Source: JANNNF01 sp040385825
GTDB lineage: Bacteria; Pseudomonadota; Alphaproteobacteria; Rhodobacterales; Rhodobacteraceae
Direction of reading: 5' to 3'
Assembly (NCBI GenBank): GCA_040385825.1
Contig: JAZKGQ010000022.1
Span: forward strand, 1-64,000
Length of the DNA stretch: 64,000 nt
The translations under genes were made by a program, and so were the position numbers. Positions within the stretch are counted from its first letter, which is position 1. Each line of letters begins with the position of its first letter. Below the pieces are notes generated by a model. That model made no database searches. It saw only the letters and a program-made list of their open reading frames with translations, and was not told the DNA's origin. Shown here piece after piece: positions 1 to 9,304 of the stretch.

Positions 1-1004
1 TGCTGGGTCAGCGACATGCCGACGGTGTACATGTGGTGCGCCCAGACGACAAAGCCCAGAACCCCGATGCCGACCATGGCATAGACCATCGGCAGATAGC
101 CGAAGATCGGTTTTTTCGAGAAGGTCGAGATCACCTGGCTGATGATGCCGAAGGCGGGCAGCACGATGATGTAAACCTCGGGGTGGCCGAAGAACCACAG
201 GATGTGCTGGTACAGGATCGGGTCGCCGCCACCTTCGGGCTGGAAGAAGGTGGTGCCGAAGTTGCGGTCGGTCAGCAGCATGGTGATGGCACCCGCCAGA
301 ACCGGCAGCGCCAGCAGGATCAGCCAGGCGGTGACGAAAATCGACCAGGCGAACAGCGGCACCTTGTGGATCGTCATGCCGGGGGCACGCATGTTCAGGA
401 AGGTGGTGATGATGTTGATGGCCCCAAGGATCGACGAGGCCCCCGACAGGTGGACCGCGAAGATCGCAAGGTCCATCGAATAGCCGCCCTCATTGGTGGA
501 CAGCGGCGGATACAGAACCCAGCCGACACCCGACCCCAACTGGTCATTGCCCCCCGGACTGAACACCGAAGCCACGGCCAGGGTGGTTCCGGCAATGTAC
601 AGCCAGTAGGACAGGTTGTTCATGCGCGGGAACGCCATGTCCGGCGCGCCGATCTGCAACGGCATGAAATAGTTGCCAAACCCGCCGAACAGGGCGGGAA
701 TCACCACGAAGAACATCATCAGGATGCCGTGAGCGGTGACGGTCACGTTCCAGACATGGCCATTGGGGGTGCAGGTGCTGGTGGCATCTGCGATGAAGCG
801 CATCCCCTCCATGCACATGTACTGCACGCCGGGGTACATCAGTTCCATCCGCATGTAGACGGTGAAAATGACCGAGATCAGCCCGACAAGGCCGCCCGAG
901 AACAGGTAAAGTATGCCGATGTCCTTGTGGTTGGTGGACATGAACCAGCGGGTGAAGAATCCGCGCTGGTCGTTTTCGTGGCCATGGATGGCTGCGTCGG
1001 CCAT
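1..1004 (-). CDS. ctaD: Cytochrome c oxidase subunit I, aa3 type (C-terminus outside window)
   Basis: Catalytic subunit of the aa3 proton-pumping terminal oxidase in the inner membrane; only the first 334 residues are present. Numbering is ten below the R. sphaeroides enzyme, so the ligands can be read directly: His92 (heme a), Asp122 (entry of the D channel), His274-Pro-Glu276-Val-Tyr278 (CuB ligand, gate glutamate and cross-linked tyrosine) and His323-His324 (CuB). The K-channel lysine lies beyond the edge. Start is ATG at 1004, preceded by GGGAGGCG. The cytochrome c2-type gene upstream on the same strand is a plausible electron donor but has its own terminator. Function is certain by family. 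Confidence 0.97.
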   Translation of the reverse strand, partial: MADAAIHGHENDQRGFFTRWFMSTNHKDIGILYLFSGGLVGLISVIFTVYMRMELMYPGVQYMCMEGMRFIADATSTCTPNGHVWNVTVTAHGILMMFFVVIPALFGGFGNYFMPLQIGAPDMAFPRMNNLSYWLYIAGTTLAVASVFSPGGNDQLGSGVGWVLYPPLSTNEGGYSMDLAIFAVHLSGASSILGAINIITTFLNMRAPGMTIHKVPLFAWSIFVTAWLILLALPVLAGAITMLLTDRNFGTTFFQPEGGGDPILYQHILWFFGHPEVYIIVLPAFGIISQVISTFSKKPIFGYLPMVYAMVGIGVLGFVVWAHHMYTVGMSLTQ

Positions 1005-1184
1005 AGGCGCCTCCCGTAAAGGTATTGCGGTGACCCGCAGACAGGCAGAAAACTGCCGCCGACGAGTTCGTGTGTTTTCGTGTTTACTGGCAGGCAACCG
1101 TTGCCGCAATGTCCGACTTTGACGCAGGGCCAATAAATCTTTTGAAAGCAGGGGGCAGGGCCGACGGCGGCTGGCAAAGGCAAA

Positions 1185-1217
1185 AGGCGCAAGTCCCGCA
1201 TCCGGGAACCTGCGCCT
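1185..1217 (-). terminator. Rho-independent terminator after the cytochrome c gene
   Basis: A perfect 7-bp inverted repeat AGGCGCA/TGCGCCT encloses a 19-nt loop. On the minus strand it is followed by TTTTG, 46 bp after the cytochrome c stop. It should separate that gene from ctaD. Confidence 0.6.
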
Positions 1218-1262
1218 GAAAATCGTGGGGCCGTGGCCGCCACCCTGTAGTGCCGGCCTGCG

Positions 1263-1673
1263 TTACTTCAGCGTGCCCAGGTATGCGGCCATGTCCTCGC
1301 CGCCCTTGGCCAGCTTGAACGACATCTTCGACTTGGCCCCGGCATCCGCCGTCTTTTCCTTGAGCCAGGCACTGGGGTCGGCGATATAGGCGGCAAGCGA
1401 GGCTTCATCCCACACGGTGCCCGCAGCGCCGACCGCCAGCATGGACTCGCCATAGCTGTAGTCAGGCGCAGACCCGACCTGACGGCCGATCACGCCCCAC
1501 AGGTTCGGCCCGGTCTTGCCGCCCTTGACGATCTCGGTGCCATCTGCCGCAACGATGGAATGGCAGGCCTTGCATTTCTTGAAATCCGCCTCGCCCAGGG
1601 CCGGATCAGCGGCGAAGGCAGGGGCAGACAGCGCGATGAAGGTCAGGCCGGCGATCAGGGTCAGTTTCGGCAT
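1263..1673 (-). CDS. cycA: Class I c-type cytochrome, cytochrome c2-like
   Basis: Soluble periplasmic electron carrier of 136 residues. A Sec signal peptide ends at Ala-Phe-Ala (residue 21). The heme motif CKACH is at 34-38, and Met117 in SKMSFKL is the expected sixth iron ligand. The TGPNLWGVIGR stretch after the heme site and the overall spacing match Rhodobacter cytochrome c2. It could carry electrons from the bc1 complex to the neighbouring aa3 oxidase. Start chosen at ATG 1673, with GAGGACAAG just upstream; an in-frame upstream ATG at 1709 would place 12 polar residues before the signal peptide. The symbol is by resemblance; other small class I cytochromes (c550/c552) are possible. Confidence 0.8.
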   Translation of the reverse strand: MPKLTLIAGLTFIALSAPAFAADPALGEADFKKCKACHSIVAADGTEIVKGGKTGPNLWGVIGRQVGSAPDYSYGESMLAVGAAGTVWDEASLAAYIADPSAWLKEKTADAGAKSKMSFKLAKGGEDMAAYLGTLK

Positions 1674-1840
1674 CTTGTCCTCTTGCTGGTGGGTGCGGCA
1701 TATCCGCAAAACCTTTTGCTTGATGATAGATGGCGCGTGATCTGCGGTCTTGCAAGTGACCGAATGGTCGCAAGGCCCGTGGAGGCCGCGATAGTTGGCC
1801 TGTGGCCGTGGGGTGACAGTTCTGGCGGGAGTAGCAGGGC

Positions 1841-2548
1841 CTATCCGGGGAAGGCGCGGGGGAAGGTGGCCATCAGGGCCGCGTCCATGTCCTGCAAGGT
1901 GACGGGCAGCCCAAGATCCACCAGACTGGTCACGCCGTGATCGGCGATGCCGCAGGGCACGATTCCGTCAAAATGCGACAGGTCGGGTTCGACGTTGATC
2001 GAGATGCCGTGAAAGCTGACCCAACGGCGCAGCTTGACCCCGATGGCTGCGATCTTGGCTTCGGCGATCCGGCCATCCGGCCCGGTCACGCCGGGCAGGG
2101 TGACCCAGACCCCGACACGGCCAGCGCGCCGTTCGCCTGTCACGTTGAATTCGGCCAGCGCGGCAATCACCCAGGCCTCCAGCGCGCAGACGAACTGGCG
2201 CACGTCGCGCCCCCGGCGGTTCAGGTCCAGCATGGCGTAGGCCACCCGCTGACCGGGGCCGTGATAGGTATATTGCCCGCCGCGCCCCGCGTTGAACACG
2301 GGAAAGCGGTCGGGGTCTGTCAGGTCGGCGATCCGGGCCGAAGTGCCTGCCGTGTAAAGCGGGGGGTGTTCCAGCAGCCAGATCGCCTCGGGGGCGGTGC
2401 CATCCGCAATGGCGGCAACGCGGGCTTCCATCGCGGCCAGTGTTTCGGGATAGGGCGCAAAGCCCGGCAGATGCGCCCATTCGACGGCGCCGGCACCTTC
2501 TGCCGACAAGGCCCCCGCAAGTTTTGTGTTGGCGAATGAGCCGGTCAT
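1841..2548 (-). CDS. lipB: Lipoyl(octanoyl) transferase LipB
   Basis: Moves octanoate from acyl carrier protein onto lipoyl domains of 2-oxoacid dehydrogenases and the glycine cleavage H protein, the first step of lipoate synthesis. The 235-residue product has the RGGQYTYHGPGQ substrate-tunnel motif (89-100), Lys165 in AKIAAIG and the nucleophile Cys199 in FDGIVPCGI, the expected Cys/Lys pair. It is divergent from the peptidoglycan-binding gene with only 50 bp between starts, so their promoters must overlap. Confidence 0.95.
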   Translation of the reverse strand: MTGSFANTKLAGALSAEGAGAVEWAHLPGFAPYPETLAAMEARVAAIADGTAPEAIWLLEHPPLYTAGTSARIADLTDPDRFPVFNAGRGGQYTYHGPGQRVAYAMLDLNRRGRDVRQFVCALEAWVIAALAEFNVTGERRAGRVGVWVTLPGVTGPDGRIAEAKIAAIGVKLRRWVSFHGISINVEPDLSHFDGIVPCGIADHGVTSLVDLGLPVTLQDMDAALMATFPRAFPG

Positions 2549-2598
2549 GGTACAATTTTGCCCAGTTGAGTCTGCTGTCCTTATTTAGGAGTGATGCG

Positions 2599-4116
2599 AT
2601 GAAATTGAAGATGATTGCAACCACCGCCCTTGCCGCTTCCTTGACCCTTTCCCCCGTCTCGCCGCTTGTCCGTCCTGTCCATGCCGATGCGGGCGATGCC
2701 ATTGCAGGCGCGCTGATTGGCGGCATCATCGGCAATGCGATTGCCAGGGATCAGCAGCGCCAGAGACAGAAAACCTATTCCAAACGGTCCACGAAATCCT
2801 CGAAACCATCGGGCATCAGTTCGGCTCAGCGCGAGGCCAACCGCGAGGTGCAGACCGCGCTGAACATGTTCGGCTATCCGGTCGGCACGCCGGACGGGTC
2901 GATCGGGCCGAAAACGCGGGGGGCCATTTCCGGCTATCAGGCCTTCATGGGCTATCCCGCCACCGGCCAGTTGACCGATTACGAGCGCACGGTTCTGGTC
3001 ACCGCCTATCAGCGCGGGCAGGCGGGGGGGCCGCTGATCGCGCAGACCGTGGCGACCAGCCCCTATGGCATGAAGGGCCTGCTGCTGGCACAGCGCGATG
3101 AAATGGCAGGAGTCGTGCCGGGCGTCATGGCGCAGGCCCCGCTGGCGGTGCCCGCAGCGCCAGTGGTGGCCGCCGCCGCCCTGCCGTTGCTGCTGCCCGA
3201 GGTGGCAGAGCCTGCCGCCGAACCCGCGCCCAGCACGGCGGCGCTGCCGTCCTTCATGGGGGCAGGGGGCGCGCAGGGGTCGCTGGCGTCCAACTGCAAC
3301 AAGGTCAGCCTGCTGACCAACACCAACGGCGGCTACACGACCGCGGCCACCATGTCGGACGCCAATTTTGCCCTGTCCGAACAGTTCTGCCTTGCGCGCA
3401 CCTATGCGATGGCTTCGGGCGAGGAACTGGCGGCCAAGGTGGCCGGGTTCACCCCCGCGCAAATCTCGGAACAATGCGCGGGCTTTGGCCCGGTGCTGCA
3501 AGAACATGTGGCGGCGCTGTCGCTGAAACCCGCAGCCGAGGTGCTGGCCGGGGTCGAAGGCTTTGTCCTGCAAAGCGGCATGGCGCCGGCGCAACTGTCG
3601 GGCACGGCGAAGGTCTGCCTTGGCGTGGGCTACACCACCGATGACATGGATGTGGCGATCGGATCGGCGCTGCTGCTGGCGGGGCTGGGCGAGGGGGCCT
3701 ATGCCGAACTGCTGGGGCATCACCTGTCGCAAGGCTATGGCGCGAACATCCGGCCCGATCTGGCGATGGAATGGTATGATCTGTCGCTGGCATCGGGGGG
3801 ACAGGTGTTTGCCCCCGGTCTGCAAGGCCGCGGCGATCTGATCCGCAAGGCCGCCTACACCCTCAACGGGCGCGCCGCCGACCTCGCCCCGCAGCCCGTG
3901 GTGCAAGAGGCGGCCTTGCCCGCCTTCAGTGTTGCCCCCGAGCCTGCGGTCCCGGACGCGGCCCCCGTGGAACAGGCCGCTGTCCCCGCCTTGCCAGAGG
4001 TGACGGCCGAGGTCGACCAACCCACCGATACACCGCCTTCTGCCGCCATGGCGACCGGGGCCGAGGTTGCGATGATGGCCGCCAGACTGCCCTTCCTGAT
4101 CTTCAGCGGCAACTGA
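2599..4116 (+). CDS. Secreted peptidoglycan-binding domain protein
   Basis: Exported protein of 505 residues, specific function unknown. The N-terminus is a signal peptide (MKLKMIATTALAASLTLS) followed by a glycine zipper (GDAIAGALIGGIIGNAIA) and a basic linker. A PG_binding_1-type domain follows at about 75-135 (FGYPVGTPDGSIGPKTRGAI, then a GQLT segment). The rest is a conserved-looking domain with several cysteines, ending in a Pro/Ala/Glu-rich tail. The glycine zipper suggests outer-membrane association. Start is ATG 2599 with TAGGAG upstream; the reading frame is open further upstream, but that part runs antisense to lipB. Confidence 0.75.
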   Translation: MKLKMIATTALAASLTLSPVSPLVRPVHADAGDAIAGALIGGIIGNAIARDQQRQRQKTYSKRSTKSSKPSGISSAQREANREVQTALNMFGYPVGTPDGSIGPKTRGAISGYQAFMGYPATGQLTDYERTVLVTAYQRGQAGGPLIAQTVATSPYGMKGLLLAQRDEMAGVVPGVMAQAPLAVPAAPVVAAAALPLLLPEVAEPAAEPAPSTAALPSFMGAGGAQGSLASNCNKVSLLTNTNGGYTTAATMSDANFALSEQFCLARTYAMASGEELAAKVAGFTPAQISEQCAGFGPVLQEHVAALSLKPAAEVLAGVEGFVLQSGMAPAQLSGTAKVCLGVGYTTDDMDVAIGSALLLAGLGEGAYAELLGHHLSQGYGANIRPDLAMEWYDLSLASGGQVFAPGLQGRGDLIRKAAYTLNGRAADLAPQPVVQEAALPAFSVAPEPAVPDAAPVEQAAVPALPEVTAEVDQPTDTPPSAAMATGAEVAMMAARLPFLIFSGN

Positions 4117-4131
4117 CCCCTGCGCGGCACG

Positions 4132-4163
4132 ACGCATCGCCCCACCCGGACGGGGCGATGCGT
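4132..4163 (+). terminator. 12-bp-stem hairpin terminator
   Basis: A perfect 12-bp stem (ACGCATCGCCCC / GGGGCGATGCGT) with an 8-nt loop lies 15 bp after the stop of the peptidoglycan-binding gene. The U-tract is weak, so termination may be partial or Rho-assisted. Confidence 0.6.
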
Positions 4164-4232
4164 CTGGCGCAAAATCCCCCTTCCCTTTGTACCTGTCTGC
4201 CGCTAAACAGCCGCCATCCGAGCCGGAACTGT

Positions 4233-4319
4233 GCGGCTGTGGCGGAATTGGTAGACGCGCAGCGTTGAGGTCGCTGTTCTTTAATCGGAGTGAAAGTTCG
4301 AGTCTTTTCAGCCGCACCA
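4233..4319 (+). tRNA. tRNA-Leu (GAG)
   Basis: 87-nt type II tRNA with acceptor GCGGCTG/CAGCCGC, discriminator A and an encoded CCA. The anticodon loop TTGAGGT reads GAG, and a long variable arm is present, as expected for Leu. Confidence 0.95.
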
Positions 4320-4679
4320 GTTCCAGCTCGGATCTCTCCTGCCTCTCCGCCCAAGGCAGACCCCCGTTTCCCCCTTTTTTCGCAGATCGTCGTTTTTTTT
4401 GCGCAGCCCCCTGCGAATGTCGCCTTTGCGACAGACAAGGCGCTGCCCGACATGCCCTTGGGGAATCGTCCTGCCTGCCCCAGACAGGCTGATTTCCCGT
4501 CAGATGGCCCCCAGACAGGCTAATTCCTGTCGCATACCGTGCCGAACTGCCCGTTTTTCCCGCAATTGCATGATCGACAGGCGGATTGTGACAAGTCCGT
4601 TGCAATACCCACCGCGTTTGGGTTTAGTCGGGACAACAACAGTGCAGGTAATCTGCCGGACCATATCAGGGAGACTCGG
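4320..4679. promoter_or_regulatory. Gene-free leader of the ABC operon with a 31-bp-spaced direct repeat
   Basis: About 360 bp without a credible gene between tRNA-Leu and the ABC transporter. It contains two copies of CCCCAGACAGGCT followed by GATT or AATT, starting at 4478 and 4509. They are 31 bp apart, close to three helical turns, so they would face the same side of the helix: a possible operator for the transporter. No confident promoter was identified. Confidence 0.35.
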
Positions 4680-5783
4680 GTGGCAGCTGAAACCCGCAAC
4701 GACGCGTTCGTCGCATTTGAACACGTTCAGAAAAGCTATGACGGGGTCAGCCTCGTTGTAAAAGACCTTAACCTGAACATCGCGAAGGGCGAGTTTCTGA
4801 CCATGCTCGGGCCATCGGGGTCTGGCAAGACCACCTGTCTGATGATGCTGGCCGGGTTTGAAACCGCCACCAACGGCGAGATCAAGCTGGATGGCCGCCC
4901 GATCAATCAGGTGCCGCCGCACAAGCGCGGCATCGGCATGGTGTTCCAGAACTATGCGCTGTTTCCGCATATGACGGTGGGGGAAAATCTGTCCTTCCCG
5001 CTTGAAGTGCGCGGCATGGGCAAATCCGACCGCGAGGCCAAGGTCAAGCGCGCGCTGGACATGGTGCAGATGTACGCCTTCGTGAACCGTCGCCCGGCGC
5101 AACTGTCCGGCGGGCAACAGCAACGTATCGCCCTTGCCCGCGCTCTGGTGTTCGACCCCACGCTGGTCCTGATGGACGAACCGCTTGGCGCGCTGGACAA
5201 ACAGTTGCGCGAACACATGCAGTTTGAAATCAAGCATCTGCACGACAGCCTTGGCATCACGGTCGTCTATGTGACCCATGATCAGGGCGAGGCCCTGACG
5301 ATGTCCGACCGCATCGCCGTGTTCAACGATGGCCGCATCCAGCAGCTTGCCCCCCCCGCCGATCTGTACGAACGCCCCGACAACAGCTTTGTCGCGGGCT
5401 TCATCGGCGAGAACAACAAACTGCTTGGCACCATCGAGGAACTGTCCGGCGACAAGGCCCTTGTGCGGCTGGCCACCGGCGAGCTGATCGACGCGACTCC
5501 GGTGAACGTGCGCGAAAAGGGGCAGAAAACCCTCGTGTCGATCCGCCCCGAACGGGTGGAATTCAAGCCCGACATGATGCCGCCCGGTGCCCATACCATC
5601 GGCGCCGAGGTGGTTGAGGTCATCTATATGGGCGACATCCTGCGCGCCCGGCTGAAGATGGCGGGGTCGGATGATTTCGTCATGAAGATGCGCAACACCC
5701 TGGGTCAGACCAAACTGACCGCAGGGCAAATGATCAACGTGGGCTGGCATCCGCAGGACGCCCGCGCGCTTGACCCGGTCTGA
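4680..5783 (+). CDS. potA: Polyamine-type ABC transporter, ATP-binding subunit
   Basis: Cytoplasmic ATPase of a binding-protein-dependent importer, first of four co-directional genes. Walker A is GPSGSGKT (44-51), the ABC signature LSGGQQQR is at 142-149, Walker B LVLMDEP at 162-168 and the switch His at 200; a TOBE regulatory region fills the C-terminus. I chose GTG 4680, preceded by AGGGAG, because the 47 residues that an ATG at 4539 would add look unlike the family and run through the leader. Sequence character fits the spermidine/putrescine (PotA/PotG) branch, but the substrate is inferred. Confidence 0.88.
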   Translation: MAAETRNDAFVAFEHVQKSYDGVSLVVKDLNLNIAKGEFLTMLGPSGSGKTTCLMMLAGFETATNGEIKLDGRPINQVPPHKRGIGMVFQNYALFPHMTVGENLSFPLEVRGMGKSDREAKVKRALDMVQMYAFVNRRPAQLSGGQQQRIALARALVFDPTLVLMDEPLGALDKQLREHMQFEIKHLHDSLGITVVYVTHDQGEALTMSDRIAVFNDGRIQQLAPPADLYERPDNSFVAGFIGENNKLLGTIEELSGDKALVRLATGELIDATPVNVREKGQKTLVSIRPERVEFKPDMMPPGAHTIGAEVVEVIYMGDILRARLKMAGSDDFVMKMRNTLGQTKLTAGQMINVGWHPQDARALDPV

Positions 5784-5858
5784 CCCGGCACGCGCTTGGC
5801 CGCGCGCACCGGACACCGCTGCAAAAACCAGAACCAAGTCCAATCAGGGAGCCTACCA

Positions 5859-6929
5859 ATGAAAAGAATATTGATCCTGTCTACCGCGCTGACCGCTGTC
5901 AGCTTTGCCGCGCAGGCAGAAGTAACGGTCATGTCCTGGGGTGGCGGCTACACCACCAGCCAGGTGGAAGCCTATCACAAGCCCTTCACCGCCGCGACCG
6001 GTACGCCGGTGATCTCGGTTGACAGCGACAACCCGGCCCCTGCCGTCAAGGCGATGGTCGAGGCTGGCAACGTGACGGTCGATGTGGCCGACGTGGAATA
6101 TGCCGACGCCATCCGTCTGTGCGATGACGGCATGCTGGAGCCGATTGACGCGGCGTCGCTGCCCGCCGGTGCCGATGGCACCCCGGCGGTTGACGACTTC
6201 CTGCCCGGCGCGCTGACTGAATGCGCCGTGTCGACGATCGTGTTCTCGACCGTGTTCGCCTATGACACCACCAAGTTTCCCGAAGGCCCGACCGCGATTG
6301 CCGATTTCTTCGACCTTGCCAAATTCCCCGGCAAGCGCGGCATGCGCAAGGGCGCGAAAGCGAACCTTGAAATGGCACTGATGGCCGATGGCGTGCCTGC
6401 GGCCGAGGTGTACGCCATGCTGGAAACCCCGGAAGGTCAGGACCGCGCCTTTGCGAAACTGGACACCATCAAGTCGGAAGTCGTCTGGTGGGAAGCAGGC
6501 GCACAGCCGCCGCAGCTTCTGGCAGATGGCGAGGTCGCGATGACCACAGCCTATAACGGCCGTATCTTCGGGGCTGCCGTGTCGGAAGGCAAACCCTTCG
6601 CCACCGTCTGGGATGGTCAGGTCTATGAATATGATCTGTTCGTGATCCCCAAGGGCGCGCCCAACAAGGACGCCGCACTGGAGTTCGTGAAGTTCGCCAC
6701 CTCGACTCAGGCATTGGCCGATCAGGCCAAGTGGATCAGCTATGGCCCGGCGCGCAAATCCTCGGCGCCGCTGGTGGGGCTGTTCAACGACGGCAAGACC
6801 GAAATGGCCCCCTACATGCCGACGGCTGCTGCCAACCTGACCAACGCGCTGCCCTCGTCCTACGAGTTCTGGGTGGACCGCGATGCCGAGCTGAACGAGC
6901 GTTTCAACGCCTGGCTCGCGTCCAACTGA
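5859..6929 (+). CDS. potD: Polyamine-type ABC transporter, periplasmic substrate-binding protein
   Basis: 356-residue periplasmic binding protein with a typical signal peptide (MKRILILSTALTAVSFAAQA, cleaved before EVTV). The mature start VTVMSWGGGYTTSQVEAY is characteristic of the PotD/PotF group of solute-binding proteins. It should capture a polyamine or similar cation and deliver it to the two permeases downstream. It starts at ATG 5859 with CAGGGAG upstream, 75 bp after the ATPase gene. The exact ligand cannot be read from sequence. Confidence 0.88.
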   Translation: MKRILILSTALTAVSFAAQAEVTVMSWGGGYTTSQVEAYHKPFTAATGTPVISVDSDNPAPAVKAMVEAGNVTVDVADVEYADAIRLCDDGMLEPIDAASLPAGADGTPAVDDFLPGALTECAVSTIVFSTVFAYDTTKFPEGPTAIADFFDLAKFPGKRGMRKGAKANLEMALMADGVPAAEVYAMLETPEGQDRAFAKLDTIKSEVVWWEAGAQPPQLLADGEVAMTTAYNGRIFGAAVSEGKPFATVWDGQVYEYDLFVIPKGAPNKDAALEFVKFATSTQALADQAKWISYGPARKSSAPLVGLFNDGKTEMAPYMPTAAANLTNALPSSYEFWVDRDAELNERFNAWLASN

Positions 6930-7015
6930 TCTGACTTGCGGGCGCGGGGGGAAACCCTCGCGCCCGCAGCTTTTGCCGCCGCAGTTTTCTCAAAGACTCC
7001 TCCCAAGGACATCCG

Positions 7016-8263
7016 ATGGCCGAGATCGCCCCCCTGTTGACCACCGCCGATGGCCGCCCGCTGAAAGCCGCCCTGGGGGCCGCGCAAGCCCGCGCCAAAC
7101 GCCGGGCGTTTTTCCTGGTGCTGCCATTGCTGGCCTTCGTGATCCTGACCTTTGTCATTCCCATCGGAACGATGCTGAAACGCTCGTTCGATCATGACGG
7201 GTTTTCGGCCAATGCGCCCCTGGTCGGCGCCTGGTTTGACGCCAATCCGCAGAGCACCGAACCCGACGAGGCCGCCTATGCCGCGCTGGTAGCCGATCTG
7301 GCGCAGATGCAGAAGGACAAGACCCCTGGCATCGCGGGCACCCGCATCAACTATACCGTGCCGGGCACGATTTCCCTGTTCAAGGGGGCTGCCCGCAATG
7401 CGGCCAAGATGGAGCCGCCGTTCAAAGAGGCGCTGCTGGCCGATGATGCCAAATGGTCCGACCCCTTGGTGTGGGTCGCGATGCGCGAGGCCTCGAACCG
7501 CTACACCACCGATTTTTACATGGTCGCAACCGACCTCAAGCGCAGCGTTGATGGCGGCACCGAGCGGGTGGACGAAAAACAGCGGATCTACCGCTATCTG
7601 TTCGTCAAGACCTTCATCCTGTCGGGGATCATCACCTTCATCTGCCTGCTGCTGGCCTTTCCGGTGGCGCATCTGCTGGCGACGCTGCCGATGGCCAAGT
7701 CGAACCTGCTGATGATCCTTGTGCTGCTGCCGTTCTGGACCTCGCTTCTGGTGCGCACCACCAGTTGGATCGTTCTGCTGCAAGAACAAGGAGTTGCCAA
7801 CAACGTCATGGTCGCCATGGGGTTGATCGGCGATGATAACCGCTGGCGCATGATCTATAACCAGACCGGCACCATCATCGTGATGACGCATATCCTGCTG
7901 CCGTTCATGATCTTGCCGCTGTATTCGGTGATGCGGACCATTCCGCCCAGCTATGCCCGCGCCGCCCGGTCGCTGGGGGGCACCAGCTGGACCACCTTCC
8001 GCCGCATCTATCTGCCGCAGACCCTGCCGGGGATCGCGGCGGGGTCGCTGTTGGTGTTCATTCTGGCCGTCGGGTACTACATCACCCCGGCCCTGGTTGG
8101 CGGGGCCGACGGGCAGTTGATTTCCAACTTCATCGACTTCCACATGGACAAGTCGAACTGGTCGCTGGCGGCTGCGATTGCGGCGCTGTTGCTGGGCGCT
8201 GTCCTGATCCTCTACTGGCTCTATGACCGTCTGATCGGCATTGACCGCCTGAAATTCGGTTAA
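7016..8263 (+). CDS. potB: Polyamine-type ABC transporter, permease (PotB-like)
   Basis: 415-residue inner-membrane permease. TM1 is at about 34-52 (FFLVLPLLAFVILTFVIPIG). It is followed by an unusually long non-membrane insertion of roughly 140 residues before the next helices, and then the conserved BPD-transporter region with the EAA-type loop (ARAARSLGGTSWTTFRRIYLP). E. coli PotB is about 275-285 residues, so the periplasmic insertion explains the extra length. The gene lies 86 bp after the binding-protein gene and 10 bp before the second permease. Confidence 0.88.
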   Translation: MAEIAPLLTTADGRPLKAALGAAQARAKRRAFFLVLPLLAFVILTFVIPIGTMLKRSFDHDGFSANAPLVGAWFDANPQSTEPDEAAYAALVADLAQMQKDKTPGIAGTRINYTVPGTISLFKGAARNAAKMEPPFKEALLADDAKWSDPLVWVAMREASNRYTTDFYMVATDLKRSVDGGTERVDEKQRIYRYLFVKTFILSGIITFICLLLAFPVAHLLATLPMAKSNLLMILVLLPFWTSLLVRTTSWIVLLQEQGVANNVMVAMGLIGDDNRWRMIYNQTGTIIVMTHILLPFMILPLYSVMRTIPPSYARAARSLGGTSWTTFRRIYLPQTLPGIAAGSLLVFILAVGYYITPALVGGADGQLISNFIDFHMDKSNWSLAAAIAALLLGAVLILYWLYDRLIGIDRLKFG

Positions 8264-8273
8264 GGAACACCCC

Positions 8274-9239
8274 ATGGCCCTGCCCACCTATGCCACCCCG
8301 CTGGAACGTCTTTGGCACTACACCTACAAGGTGCTGTGCGTGGCGATCTTCGTGTTCCTGATCGCGCCGATTCTGGTGATCATCCCCTTGTCCTTCAACA
8401 TCGAGCCGTATTTCACCTTTACGGAAAAGATGCTGAAACTGGACCCGAGCGGCTATTCCATGCGCTGGTATGACACGCTGCTGACGCTTGGCATGTCGGC
8501 GCCGGACGGCCCGCGCGATAGCAGCTGGTGGGCGCAGGTCTGGAACGAGGCCACCTGGGTCAAGGCGGCCAAGAACTCGCTCTGGGTCGGGCTTTGGGCG
8601 ACCGTTCTGGCAACAAGCCTGGGCACACTGGCGGCACTGGGCCTGTCGCGGCCGGAAATGCCGTACCGGCGGCTGATCATGGCGATCCTGATTTCGCCGA
8701 TGATCGTGCCCATCATCATCATCGCCGTGGGGATGTTCTTCTTCTATTCGTCTACCTGTGTGGCGCCGGACACGATGCTTGGCTCATTGCTGGCCCCGGT
8801 GCTGTCGCAGAAGGGCTGCCTTGCGAACTCGCATCTGGGCATCATCATGGCCCATGCCACACTGGGCATTCCCTTCGTGATCATCACGGTGACGGCCACC
8901 TTGTCGGGGTTTGACCAGTCGCTGATCCGCGCCAGCGCCAGCCTTGGCGCCAGCCCGCGCATCACCTTCTTCAAGGTGATCATGCCGCTGATCCTGCCCG
9001 GCGTGGTGTCAGGGGCGCTGTTCGCCTTTGTCACCTCGTTTGACGAGGTGGTGGCCGTGCTGTTCATCGCAGGCCCCGAACAGCAGACCATCCCGCGCCA
9101 GATGTGGAACGGCATCCGAGAGGCGATCTCGCCCGCCATTCTGGCGGTGGCGACGATCCTCGTGATCATCTCGATCTGCCTGCTGGCCACGGTGGAATTG
9201 CTGCGGCGAAGGTCCGATCGGCTGCGCGGGATTGCTTAG
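8274..9239 (+). CDS. potC: Polyamine-type ABC transporter, permease (PotC-like)
   Basis: 321-residue inner-membrane permease, the partner of the preceding gene. It has about six helices, beginning with VLCVAIFVFLIAPILVIIPL, and an EAA loop (IRASASLGASPRITFFKVIMP) that docks on the ATPase. A loop with two cysteines (FYSSTCVAPDTMLG..KGC) interrupts the usual arrangement. It is the last gene of the operon; a dispersed 129-bp repeat follows. Confidence 0.88.
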   Translation: MALPTYATPLERLWHYTYKVLCVAIFVFLIAPILVIIPLSFNIEPYFTFTEKMLKLDPSGYSMRWYDTLLTLGMSAPDGPRDSSWWAQVWNEATWVKAAKNSLWVGLWATVLATSLGTLAALGLSRPEMPYRRLIMAILISPMIVPIIIIAVGMFFFYSSTCVAPDTMLGSLLAPVLSQKGCLANSHLGIIMAHATLGIPFVIITVTATLSGFDQSLIRASASLGASPRITFFKVIMPLILPGVVSGALFAFVTSFDEVVAVLFIAGPEQQTIPRQMWNGIREAISPAILAVATILVIISICLLATVELLRRRSDRLRGIA

Positions 9240-9304
9240 GGTCGGATGATCGTTGAGGGAACCGGCCTAACTTGGCGAGTTCCTTCTTAAGACGCGCCAC
9301 GAAA

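Noticed and set aside
33..1019. A plus-strand protein over the first kilobase
   Set aside because: It is antisense to ctaD, whose metal ligands are all in place on the minus strand.
4539..4679. N-terminal extension of the ABC ATPase from ATG 4539
   Set aside because: The added 47 residues have no similarity to the family, and GTG 4680 has a good AGGGAG site and begins just before the conserved domain.
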